From positions 9,513,501 through 9,577,500 of the forward strand of contig NZ_AP028461.1 in assembly GCF_033097365.1 (NCBI RefSeq): DNA of 64,000 bases. Reading direction: 5' to 3'. The stretch is from Actinoplanes sichuanensis. GTDB lineage: Bacteria; Actinomycetota; Actinomycetes; Mycobacteriales; Micromonosporaceae. Under the pieces are notes generated by a model. That model did no database searches. It was not told the DNA's origin and worked only from the letters and a program-made list of their open reading frames with translations. Shown here piece by piece: positions 36,324-44,786 of the stretch. Within the stretch, counting starts at the first letter, position 1. Each line of letters opens with the position of its first letter. Position numbers and translations under genes: made by a program.

Positions 36324-39300
36324 TCAGCTCAGGCTGTTGCCGGTGATCGCCGAGCTCAGCACGGTGGCCAGACCGCCGCCGACCACCGCCGCGGCCAGGC
36401 CGACACTCGCCGATTTCCAGGCCGTCGTGACGGTCCGCAGGCCGTAGGCCACCACCATGCTCAGGACCAGTGCGATACCGAACCCGGGCGCGGCGGCGGC
36501 CAGCGTGTCCAGGGCGTGACCGCTCTGGCCGCTGTTGACCACGAAGATGCCGAGCACGAAGAGGACGACGGGTACGCCGTACCAGACGACGGTGTAACCG
36601 ACCGCCGCGAGCGGCGTGCCGGTGTCCTCCTGCTCCTCTTCTTCGTCCTCCGGATCGAGGAGATCGTTCTGCCGGTTGAGCAGGAAGTCGCCGCCCATCG
36701 GGCGACGCTCGTAGGAGCCGGTGCCCTGGAAGGCGCCTGTCGCCCGGCGAGGAGGCCACGAGGTGTCCTCCTCGACCGCCACTCCACCGGCGCCCACTGT
36801 GCCGGGTGCGGCGATCACCGAGGTGGCGCTCAGGGCCAGATTCGACGATCCATCGACCGCGGCTGAACCGCTTGGCCGAAAGGGAGGAAAGTCCGACGTG
36901 TCGTAACGGCGGGATTCGCCCTCAGCCAGTTCGGTCTCGCGGGACAGCTCTCGGCGCCAGTCGGTCTCACCGTCCTGCCCGGCGCCTCGATACTCGGCCC
37001 CGCGCCGGCCGGCGCGTTCCGCGGCGAGCCAGTCCGCTAGCGGCGGACGGTCGCCGAAGCCGCCTCCCGAGGGCGGCGGAGGATCGTCACGGTCGCTCCA
37101 GCCACGCCGCGACGAGGTGTCGGTCAGCGGATCCGGCCAGCGTGCCGTCAGATCATCCGAGGCATTGCCATACACCGGTTTCTGCTGCTGCGTCCAGGCC
37201 GGCCCGGACGTGGGCGCCGAGCTGCCCGCCGGCAACGCGCGGGCCGACCCGAAACCGGGGCGGCGCTGCTGCTCAGGGGGCGTGTCATAGGAGGCCGGCT
37301 GGGCCGGGATGTTCTGGCCGCCATACACCGGTCCACGCTGGGCCGACGGGGGCTGCTGACGCTCCTGGTCGAGCCAGGACGTCTCGGAGCCACCGCCGTA
37401 GGCCGGCCGCTGCGATGCCGGCCGCTGCCCGCGCTCCTGATCCAGCCAGGACTGACCGCCCGCGCCACCCGGTCGCCGGCCATGCTCCTGGTCGCCCCAG
37501 GCGGGGCCGCTGGCCGGCGCGGCGGGCAGTTCGCGAGCGCCGTACGTCGGCTGCTGTTGCGCGGACGGACCGGCCGGCAGCTCGCGCTGGCCACCGCCGT
37601 AGGCGGGCCGCTGCGGCTGGGCGGACGGGCCGGCCGGCAGCTCGCGCTGGCCACCGGCACTGCCGAAGCCACTGCGCGGCGCCTCCGGGCGGGCCTGACC
37701 GTAGCCGCCACTGGCTGGCAGCTCGCGCTGGCCACCGCCGTAACCCGGCTCCTGCCGACGGGGTGCCTCGGCCGGCTCGTCCCGGTAGGCGCGGCGGCGC
37801 GGTTCCGGTCCGGCCGGCTCCGACCACTGCGGCGCAGCCGGGCCGCGACGGCCGTCCTGCGGGTAGCCCACCGAGCCGGACCGACTGTCCTCACCCGGGT
37901 AGCCCGGTCCGGGACGGCCGTTGTCGGCGTACCCCTCCGGGTCGATGTTGAGACGCCGGTACTGCCGGCTCTGCCGCGGCTCGGGATCGACCTGCCAGGC
38001 CTGCGGGCCCAGCGGTTCCTCGCCGGGGCGCGGACGGATCGGCGGCTCAGGGGCCCGGGACGGCTCCGAAGCGCGACGCCGGCCACCGGAGTACCCGTCG
38101 GGGCTGAACGGCTCCTCAGGACGGCCACGGCGGGCGGAACGACCATCGTCGGCCGGGGCGTTACCGGCCGACCAACCGGCGCCACTCGTATTGCCGGCCG
38201 GAACCGAGCTGCTCGGCAGCGGCCCACCGGGCACACCACCGACCGGCTCGTCACGCCGGGAACGACGGGCCGGAGGCTCATCGTCGTCCTTCATCGCCTC
38301 GCGACGGGCCGCCTCAGCACGCCACGCGAGCACCCGCGGGTCCTCCCCGGAGCGGCTCCACTGGCCGGTGTCCGGGTCGCGGGTCCAGTTGCTGGTGTCC
38401 TGGTCGGCATCCCAGGAGGCGGTGTCCTCACGCCAGTTGGTCGGATTGGAGTTGTACCGACGACGCTCGGCGGCGCCACCACCGGCGCTGCCGCCGCCAC
38501 GACGGGCGGGCGGCTCGGGGCGGGTCTCCTCGGGCTCGCGCCGCCGGTCACGCCGGGACGGTGCCTCGGAGCGGGCCGCCCACGCGGGGCGCTCGTCCTG
38601 ATCCGGAACGACCGGAATGCTGCCGGTGTCGGTGTGGTCGGCCCAGTTGTCCGCAGACGACCCGCTCGACCAGCCACTCCCGCCGGACGGGGCCGGATCG
38701 GCCTCGGCAGCCCGGCGGCGCCCGACCCGGGTGGGGCGCTCGCCGAAGCCGCCCGCGTCCCGTCGCCAGGCCGCCCGGTCGTCCTCACGGACCAGATGGC
38801 GGGCATCCTCTGCGGCAGACCGCTGCCAGCGCGGCGCGTCGGTGCGCTCCCAGCGGGTGAGGCCGGTGGTGTTCTCCCCGGGGCCGGGACGACCCTGATC
38901 ACCCCAGGTCGAACCGGCGGACGCCGCGGACGAGGTGGACCAGGTACCGGTACCGGTGTCGGCGGCCCGGCGGCGCGACGGGGTCTGCGGCTGCTGCCAG
39001 GACGGTGTCTGGGAGGCCTGCGGCGTCGAGGCCGACGGCTGCTGCCAGGACGGCGTCGCCTGCGGCTGCTGCCACGAGGGTGTCTGCGACGGCTGCTGCC
39101 AGGACGGCGTCTGGCCCGCCGGGGTCTGCGTGGACGGCTGCTGCCAGGTCGGCATCTGGGTGGACGGCTGCCGCCAGGACGGGGTCTGCTCGACCGGCGT
39201 GGTCGCGGCCGGCAGGTCCGGCCGACGCTGCCAGGAGGACGAGTTGTCCGGGTCGTTGCGTCGCCAGGACGGTGTCTCGGTGGAGGGCTGTCGCCACGAC

Positions 39301-39845
39301 GGGGTGCCGGTCGACTGATCGGCGGCGGGTGACTGACGCCACGACGGGATCTCCCGATCGGTGCCGGTCTCCCACGCGGTGCCTGGGATCGACGCGGATT
39401 TGTCCCGCTCAGCGGCCTCGTCCTCGGCCCGCCACGCCTCGGTGGTGGAACGCCAGACATGCGAGCCGGTGGACGAACGCCACTCGGTGGTCTGCCGCCA
39501 GCGCGCGCCGGTGGCCCGCCACTCCGCGGTCTCCGTGCGCCAGCCGACACCGTCGGCCGGGAAGGTCGGCCGACCGGTCGGGGTGACCTCGGAGGACCAC
39601 CTGTTCACCGGCTCGATCGCCTGGCCACCACCGCCATACGGCTCGACCTCGGCCTGCTGGGCCCAGTCGTCGGCACGGCGCTGCCAGGCCAGTGCCTCGT
39701 CGCTCGGCGCCATGCTGCCGGTATCGGTCAGCGAGGCCCAGCGCGACTCCGGCTCCTCGATCTCCGGCTCACGGGTGGGCCAAGCACCCGCAGCGCGCCG
39801 AGGGCGCGACATGCGGGTCCCGTAGTCCCACTCCCGTTGGTCCAC
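36324..39845 (-). CDS. Repeat-rich, largely disordered membrane protein beside dnaB
   Basis: 1173 residues from GTG (an alternative ATG lies at 39812). Residues 1-1070 are hydrophilic, rich in Arg, Gln, Pro, Trp, Gly and Asp, without any domain. About ten TPSW(R/Q)QP repeats occupy about 170-300, and GGQRELPA repeats about 740-810. An acidic run LDPEDEEEEQED leads into three transmembrane helices (about 1080-1170). Third-position GC bias and the length support a real gene; no family is recognised. It lies on the opposite strand between rplI and dnaB. Confidence 0.72.
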   Translation of the reverse strand: MDQREWDYGTRMSRPRRAAGAWPTREPEIEEPESRWASLTDTGSMAPSDEALAWQRRADDWAQQAEVEPYGGGGQAIEPVNRWSSEVTPTGRPTFPADGVGWRTETAEWRATGARWRQTTEWRSSTGSHVWRSTTEAWRAEDEAAERDKSASIPGTAWETGTDREIPSWRQSPAADQSTGTPSWRQPSTETPSWRRNDPDNSSSWQRRPDLPAATTPVEQTPSWRQPSTQMPTWQQPSTQTPAGQTPSWQQPSQTPSWQQPQATPSWQQPSASTPQASQTPSWQQPQTPSRRRAADTGTGTWSTSSAASAGSTWGDQGRPGPGENTTGLTRWERTDAPRWQRSAAEDARHLVREDDRAAWRRDAGGFGERPTRVGRRRAAEADPAPSGGSGWSSGSSADNWADHTDTGSIPVVPDQDERPAWAARSEAPSRRDRRREPEETRPEPPARRGGGSAGGGAAERRRYNSNPTNWREDTASWDADQDTSNWTRDPDTGQWSRSGEDPRVLAWRAEAARREAMKDDDEPPARRSRRDEPVGGVPGGPLPSSSVPAGNTSGAGWSAGNAPADDGRSARRGRPEEPFSPDGYSGGRRRASEPSRAPEPPIRPRPGEEPLGPQAWQVDPEPRQSRQYRRLNIDPEGYADNGRPGPGYPGEDSRSGSVGYPQDGRRGPAAPQWSEPAGPEPRRRAYRDEPAEAPRRQEPGYGGGQRELPASGGYGQARPEAPRSGFGSAGGQRELPAGPSAQPQRPAYGGGQRELPAGPSAQQQPTYGARELPAAPASGPAWGDQEHGRRPGGAGGQSWLDQERGQRPASQRPAYGGGSETSWLDQERQQPPSAQRGPVYGGQNIPAQPASYDTPPEQQRRPGFGSARALPAGSSAPTSGPAWTQQQKPVYGNASDDLTARWPDPLTDTSSRRGWSDRDDPPPPSGGGFGDRPPLADWLAAERAGRRGAEYRGAGQDGETDWRRELSRETELAEGESRRYDTSDFPPFRPSGSAAVDGSSNLALSATSVIAAPGTVGAGGVAVEEDTSWPPRRATGAFQGTGSYERRPMGGDFLLNRQNDLLDPEDEEEEQEDTGTPLAAVGYTVVWYGVPVVLFVLGIFVVNSGQSGHALDTLAAAAPGFGIALVLSMVVAYGLRTVTTAWKSASVGLAAAVVGGGLATVLSSAITGNSLS

Positions 39846-40227
39846 CTGGAAAGGGTGACGTGCTCGAAGCGGAACCGCAACGCCTCAGTGCGACTGCTTG
39901 CTCACCCGAGTAGCTATTTCCGCAGATCCTGACTTGTTTCTGCCCTCCACAGGTGGAGAGGCCGAATCCCCTGCTCGGGTTCACTGTCCCTGAAGTTGTC
40001 CACACGGTGTGCACAGGGATACCCACAGAGTCACCGGTGATGTCCACAGGTTGTCCCAAGACTCGTCCACCGCGGCAGTTGGGCAGGTGGCGGCGGGGTT
40101 CGTACAGTGGTCCAGCCTCACAAGCGGACTTAGATCTTCAGCGAACCCCTGAATCCCGCCCGGGATCAGTCGAAGGGGGAGGCAGTTCGACCGTGAGGCG
40201 GCCATGGCCGAGTGGAGGGGGAAACCG
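39846..40227. promoter_or_regulatory. dnaB upstream region with DnaA-box-like sites
   Basis: About 380 bases between the divergent repeat-rich gene and dnaB. It holds TTGTCCACA (39996-40004), an exact actinobacterial DnaA box, and ATGTCCACA (40040-40048) with one mismatch, plus several TCCACA or CCCACA fragments. Two good sites suggest possible DnaA control of dnaB. No small gene is evident. Confidence 0.6.
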
Positions 40228-41673
40228 GTGTCGATCACCGACGACGCGAGGCCCGAGTCGCGGCCGCCGTCCCAGGCCGGTGGCGGCGGCGGCAACAAGG
40301 GCGGTGGCGGGGGCAACAAGGGCGGTGGCGGCGGCTTCGAGGGCGGCTTCGACAAGACGCCACCGCAGGACGTCGCGGCTGAGCAGGGTGTGCTCGGCGG
40401 CATGTTGCTGTCCAAGGACGCGATCGCCGACGTCGTCGAGATCCTCAAGGTCAACGACTTCTATCGGCCGATCCACGCGACTGTCTACGACGTCATCCTG
40501 GACCTCTACGGTCGTGGCGAGCCGGCCGACGCCCTGACGGTCGCGGCCGCCCTCGCCGACTCCGGCGATCTTCAGCGGGTCGGCGGCGTGCCCTACCTGC
40601 ACACTCTCATCGAGAGCGTGCCCACCGCGGCGAACGCCTCCTACTACGCCCGGATCGTCTCGGAGCGCGCCATCCTGCGCCGGCTGGTCGAGGCGGGCAC
40701 CAAGATCGTGCAGCTGGGTTACGGCACCGGCGGCAACGGCGGACGTGACGTCGACGACATCGTCGACCTGGCCCAACAGGCCATCTATGAGGTCACCGAG
40801 AAACGGGTCAGCGAGGACTTCGCGGCACTCGGAGACATGCTGCAGCCCACCCTCGACGAGATCGAGGCGGTCGGCGCGGCCGGCGGTGTGATGACCGGCA
40901 TCCCGACCGGCTTCCAAGACCTGGACCGGCTGCTCAACGGTCTACATGCGGGCCAGTTGATCATCGTGGCCGGTCGTCCCGGTCTCGGTAAGTCGACCGC
41001 GAGCATGGACTTCGCCCGCAATGCGGCGATTCAGTACGGTCACGCGAGTGCCATCTTCTCGCTGGAAATGAGCAAGATCGAGATGGTCATGCGTCTGCTC
41101 TCCGCCGAGGCGCGTGTGCCGTTGCACACACTGCGCTCCGGCCAGCTCTCCGACGACGACTGGACCAAGCTGGCCCGGCGGATGGGCGAGATCAGTCAGG
41201 CGCCGATCTTCGTCGACGACACCCCCAACATGAACCTGATGGAGATCCGAGCCAAGGCACGCCGCCTCAAGCAGCGGCACAACCTTCGCCTGCTGGTCAT
41301 CGACTACCTCCAGCTGATGTCCTCGCCGAAGAAGACGGAGAGCCGCCAGCAGGAGGTCTCCGAGCTCTCCCGTGGTCTCAAGCTGCTGGCCAAGGAGATC
41401 GAGTGCCCGGTGATCGGAGTCAGTCAGCTGAACCGTGGTCCCGAGCAGCGGACCGATAAGCGTCCTCAGCTGTCCGACCTGCGTGAGTCCGGCTCCATCG
41501 AGCAGGACGCGGACGTCGTGATCCTGCTGCACCGCGACGACTACTACGACAAGGAGTCGCCACGCGCCGGCGAGGCCGACTTCATCGTCGCCAAACACCG
41601 AAACGGCCCGACCGACACCATCACGGTGGCAGCGCAGCTGCATCTCTCGCGGTTCGTCGACATGGCGATCTAA
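40228..41673 (+). CDS. dnaB: Replicative DNA helicase DnaB
   Basis: 481 residues from a GTG with GGAGGGGG six bases upstream; an ATG eight codons earlier (40204) is the alternative. The N-terminal domain (PQDVAAEQGVLGGMLLSKDAI) is preceded by a Gly-rich insert built of GGGGGNKGGGG. The RecA-like domain has Walker A GRPGLGKST, Walker B LLVIDYLQLM, and the RESGSIEQDADVV arginine-finger region. It unwinds DNA as a hexamer at the fork. No intein is present. The flexible Gly/Asn/Lys N-terminal tail is unusual. Confidence 0.97.
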   Translation: MSITDDARPESRPPSQAGGGGGNKGGGGGNKGGGGGFEGGFDKTPPQDVAAEQGVLGGMLLSKDAIADVVEILKVNDFYRPIHATVYDVILDLYGRGEPADALTVAAALADSGDLQRVGGVPYLHTLIESVPTAANASYYARIVSERAILRRLVEAGTKIVQLGYGTGGNGGRDVDDIVDLAQQAIYEVTEKRVSEDFAALGDMLQPTLDEIEAVGAAGGVMTGIPTGFQDLDRLLNGLHAGQLIIVAGRPGLGKSTASMDFARNAAIQYGHASAIFSLEMSKIEMVMRLLSAEARVPLHTLRSGQLSDDDWTKLARRMGEISQAPIFVDDTPNMNLMEIRAKARRLKQRHNLRLLVIDYLQLMSSPKKTESRQQEVSELSRGLKLLAKEIECPVIGVSQLNRGPEQRTDKRPQLSDLRESGSIEQDADVVILLHRDDYYDKESPRAGEADFIVAKHRNGPTDTITVAAQLHLSRFVDMAI

Positions 41674-42084
41674 AACCCATATTTCGTACGTTCGGAGGCG
41701 TCGCCAACCGCATCCGGCCCGTTCCGGGCCTACTGACGCGACGTCTCCGCAATGAGAGCCACAAGGCGACTCACGCGCCATCACTTCATCACCGGCCGGG
41801 AGAGCGTTCCCTTATCGAACATTCCGTATTTGTCGTACGCCGGGTCGACGCGAATGATTCGCAGATATTTCCGGAAAGGCACAACGATTGCCGCGGTGTG
41901 GACACGCGGCGGACAGTGTCACCGGGTCGCGGTATCGGTGGTGAGAACCGCGGCCCGGCTCGGGAGCGTGGACCTGTGACCGTGGGGTGGGGCCATCGGT
42001 CCTGGCGTGTGGTGTTTCCGTGACGGCTGAACTGAACAGATGTGTTGAGTTCGGTCTCACATGGGGAGCGGGTCTTCCGAAGAG
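41674..42084. other. Intergenic region after dnaB
   Basis: About 410 bases with no supported gene. It has a short GC hairpin (GGCCC at 41716 with GGGCC at 41726) nested between GGAGGCGTCG (about 41695) and CGACGTCTCC (about 41740), which can form a longer terminator-like structure. The rest is relatively AT-rich. Confidence 0.6.
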
Positions 42085-42423
42085 TCAGGCGTTGTCGGTC
42101 GGGCGATGGTTGGTGACCAACTGCTCGATCTGCCGAGACTTGCCGGCCGAGGCGTGCTGGACGGTTTCGACGATGACGCGGGCGAGGGTGTCGACCGGCC
42201 ATTCACGGCAGGCGTCCTGGTTGAGCCGCAGGTCGACGAGACGGCCGTCGGCGTCCACAGTGGCCCGCACCTCGCCACTCTCCGATTCGGCGCTGACCTG
42301 CATGGTGGCGACGCTGCGCTGAAGCTCGTCCACTCCGGAGCGCAGTTCCTCGTATCTGCCGTAGATGTCTTCCAGATCGGTGCGCAAGTTGGGGTCGGCC
42401 GCACGATCAGCAGTTTCAGTCAC
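42085..42423 (-). CDS. YbaB/EbfC-like nucleoid-associated family protein
   Basis: 112 residues from GTG with GGAGGA upstream; a longer frame lacks a ribosome-binding site. An N-terminal helix (DLEDIYGRYEELRSGVDELQRSV) leads to strands AESESGEVRATVDADGRLVDLRL and a C-terminal helix, the pattern of YbaB-type dimers. These bind DNA or partner with WXG100-type modules in actinobacteria; no such partner lies nearby. It is transcribed toward dnaB. Confidence 0.72.
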   Translation of the reverse strand: MTETADRAADPNLRTDLEDIYGRYEELRSGVDELQRSVATMQVSAESESGEVRATVDADGRLVDLRLNQDACREWPVDTLARVIVETVQHASAGKSRQIEQLVTNHRPTDNA

Positions 42424-42980
42424 GGTTCTTCCTCCGTTCGCCGCGACAGGGGGGCGGACGTGAGAATACCCAAGATCGGCGACGTTGCGTATTCCGGTAA
42501 CTTCGTAACGCACACGAAAAGAGAGACTTATCGAAATAGCTCACTTTTAAGTGACGATACGACTCCGTCTTGTGACTACCGAGAGTGAGCAATAGCACTT
42601 TCGCAATTCGGACGTCTCGGCGAAGCGCACGAACTTCCACAGGTAGACCGAACACTGTGGAGCAAGAAGCCGAACGATGACATGACTCTGCGTGCCCGAG
42701 GGTGGTCTGGCGGGCGCGGAAAATTATCAGCCGAATCTGCCGAGTGCCCGGGCCGGTGGTGGGCTCGCGGGGCACGGTGTCGAGACGACTTTCGCTGTGC
42801 GGGGTCGGCCGGCGCCGGTCGTGGCCGCAGGGAGCGGGTAGGCGGGACGGACCACGCTCGTGGTGCGGCGGCTGGTAGTCGAGGCGCGCGCAGAGGTAGC
42901 CGGTCGCAGCGACGCGAACCTCAATCGACCGAAGTAAGAGCAAGCCGGACCAAAGGCAGGCCGGACCAAGGGCAAGCCTG
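42424..42980. other. Intergenic region without a gene
   Basis: About 560 bases, with an AT-richer part at about 42500-42680 and no supported open frame. A small near-duplicate (GCCGGACCAAAGGCAGGCCGG) occurs at about 42945-42965. It likely holds the promoter of the YbaB-like gene near 42450-42560. Confidence 0.55.
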
Positions 42981-43028
42981 AGCTGGTCGGCCGCCTCGAC
43001 TCGGGGTCGGAGGCGGCCGGTCCCAGCT
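42981..43028 (-). terminator. Terminator after the zinc-ribbon gene
   Basis: A 10-bp stem (42988-42997 with 43010-43019) is extended by AGCTGG (42981-42986) pairing with CCAGCT at about 43023-43028. It lies downstream of the minus-strand zinc-ribbon gene. Confidence 0.75.
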
Positions 43029-43120
43029 TCACCGTTCCGGAGCCCGGCGACCGGGCCGTCATGTCGACGGCAACCGTGACGCGGGGCCGGAGCCGGTCAG
43101 GCGCGAGTGGCTCGGAGCGG

Positions 43121-43501
43121 TCAGTCGAACAGGTCGTGGAGGAAGCTCCGACGGCGGTAGTGGCCGTGGTGGCCGTATCCGCGCCGGTAGTGACCGTGGT
43201 GACCGTACGCCGGGGCGGCCGGCGGGTAGGCGTGCGGCGCCGGTGCACCATACGGCGGCGGGGGCGGCGGAGGCGCGTAGCCGGGCTGGTGCGTCGGCGC
43301 GTGCGGGGTGTGGGGGGCGGGCGGAGGCGGCGGTGGAACCTGGCCACCGGACGGGGCGCGGTTATAGCTGGCCTCGGCGGCGAACAGCTTCTCCAGCTCG
43401 CCACGGTCGAGGAAGATGCCGCGGCACTCGCTGCACTGGTCGATCGTGACGCCGCTGCGCTCGTAGACCCGCATCTCGCCGTGGCACTTGGGGCACGTCA
43501 T
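43121..43501 (-). CDS. TFIIB-type zinc-ribbon protein with Pro-rich tail
   Basis: About 126 residues from the ATG at 43501 (a second ATG is two codons upstream). The zinc ribbon MTCPKCHGEM...CSECRGIFLDRGELEKL has two CxxC pairs and matches the zf-TFIIB group of small regulators. The tail is Pro/Tyr/His-rich with two GHHGHYRR repeats at the end, possibly metal- or RNA-binding. It starts a few bases after the stop of the upstream membrane-protein gene, so is co-transcribed with it. Function is unknown. Confidence 0.78.
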   Translation of the reverse strand: MTCPKCHGEMRVYERSGVTIDQCSECRGIFLDRGELEKLFAAEASYNRAPSGGQVPPPPPPAPHTPHAPTHQPGYAPPPPPPPYGAPAPHAYPPAAPAYGHHGHYRRGYGHHGHYRRRSFLHDLFD

Positions 43502-43508
43502 ATGCATT

Positions 43509-44786
43509 TCAATGACGGTACAAGGCCGTGTCATGCCGTGGGGCGGAAGAACCTGTGTCCTTGCTGAGTGCTGGTGCGAAGAGCAGTAGCGCGGCGGGGT
43601 AGAGGAGGTATCCGAATCGTGTCGTCGGCATCAGCAGGATCGCGGTGAGGAGCCCGTATCCGCAGAAGAGAGCAGCGGCGCGGGCGGTCCGGGGCGGGCG
43701 GCGCAGGAGCAGCAGACCGATCACGGCAGCGGCGAATACCAGCAGGCCAGCGGCTATGTATCGGCCGCCGGGAAGGTTCTGGGAGATCAGGTAGCCGGGG
43801 AACGGGGACTGCGCGGGACTCGTGACCAGGCCGTGGCCGAGGGGGAATCGGAGCACGTTCTCGATCAGGGCGTCGGCGTTCACCAGCAGCGGTGGGAGCA
43901 GGGCGAGCAGGGGCAGGCCGAGGGCCCCGGGCAGGAGACGGCGCCACGTTCCGGTGACTGTCGCGTATACGACCAGGACGGCGACGACCGGCAGGGCGAA
44001 CAGTTTGCAGGCCGCCGCGGCGCCGACCGCCACGCCTGACCAGCCGGGGCGGCCCGTCGCGGCGAGGGCCAGGGCGAGCAGGCACAGGGCCAGGACCGGG
44101 ATGTCGTCACCGCCGGTGGCCAAGGTCAACGCGGTCACCGGTAGGACGGTTGCGGCCTGGATGGCGCGCACCAGAGCCGGCGAGGTGGAGGTGGGACTCT
44201 CGGCTTGGGATACGGGGACGGTCGAGCGGAGCAGCTTGCTGAGGGGGCGCGACGGCCGTACCGATGAAGGGTCTTGAAGCGTGCGGACCAGGGTGACGGC
44301 GACGCTGAGGGTGACCACCGTGGCGATCGCGAACCAGATCCGGGCGTCGGTGAACCAGTGGTCGCCGGCGACCGCGCGTGGGAGGCCGAATATCGACATT
44401 CCCGGCTGATACGGGCGATAGCCCAGAAGCCGCTCGTCGAGCGGGATGGCGGCGATCTCGGTACGGCTGAGGTAGGGCGTGCCGCTGTGCAGCAACGACT
44501 CGCCCATCTGCTCGACGACCAGCACCTCCTCCTGGGCCCGGTCGGTACGCCCACCGGCTCGCTGCACCGACTGGATCACCACCGGTAGCAGCGCGACCGC
44601 ACCCCAGGTGGCCCAAGCGAGCAGGTCACGGCGCTGGACCAGGTAGACGAGCAGCGCGGCGGCGAGATAACCCCAGGCCGCGACCGCCCCCCACGCGCGA
44701 TGTGGCAGCAGCGTCGAGGTCAGGGCGGTGACCAGCGCGAAGACCGCGGAGAGGGCGTAGAGGGCCAGGTCCAGCTTCTTGGTCAC
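43509..44786 (-). CDS. Polytopic GT87-like membrane protein
   Basis: 425 residues from GTG, overlapping the stop of the c-di-GMP gene by four bases (GTGA). About 10-11 helices are seen, with an early outer loop (EQMGESLLHSGTPYLSRTEIAAIPLDERLLGYRPYQPGM), a pattern of GT-C transferases. It may be a polyprenyl-phosphosugar-dependent transferase, substrate unknown. The translational coupling to a GGDEF-EAL gene is of interest. Confidence 0.75.
   Translation of the reverse strand: MTKKLDLALYALSAVFALVTALTSTLLPHRAWGAVAAWGYLAAALLVYLVQRRDLLAWATWGAVALLPVVIQSVQRAGGRTDRAQEEVLVVEQMGESLLHSGTPYLSRTEIAAIPLDERLLGYRPYQPGMSIFGLPRAVAGDHWFTDARIWFAIATVVTLSVAVTLVRTLQDPSSVRPSRPLSKLLRSTVPVSQAESPTSTSPALVRAIQAATVLPVTALTLATGGDDIPVLALCLLALALAATGRPGWSGVAVGAAAACKLFALPVVAVLVVYATVTGTWRRLLPGALGLPLLALLPPLLVNADALIENVLRFPLGHGLVTSPAQSPFPGYLISQNLPGGRYIAAGLLVFAAAVIGLLLLRRPPRTARAAALFCGYGLLTAILLMPTTRFGYLLYPAALLLFAPALSKDTGSSAPRHDTALYRH

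Noticed and set aside
37482..39332. 616-codon plus-strand frame opposite the repeat-rich gene
   Set aside because: The repeat composition gives open frames on both strands; the minus frame has a longer, terminated reading with a membrane end. Some doubt remains for both.
42424..42980. Small proteins in the gap before the zinc-ribbon gene
   Set aside because: Frames lack RBS, similarity and coding bias.
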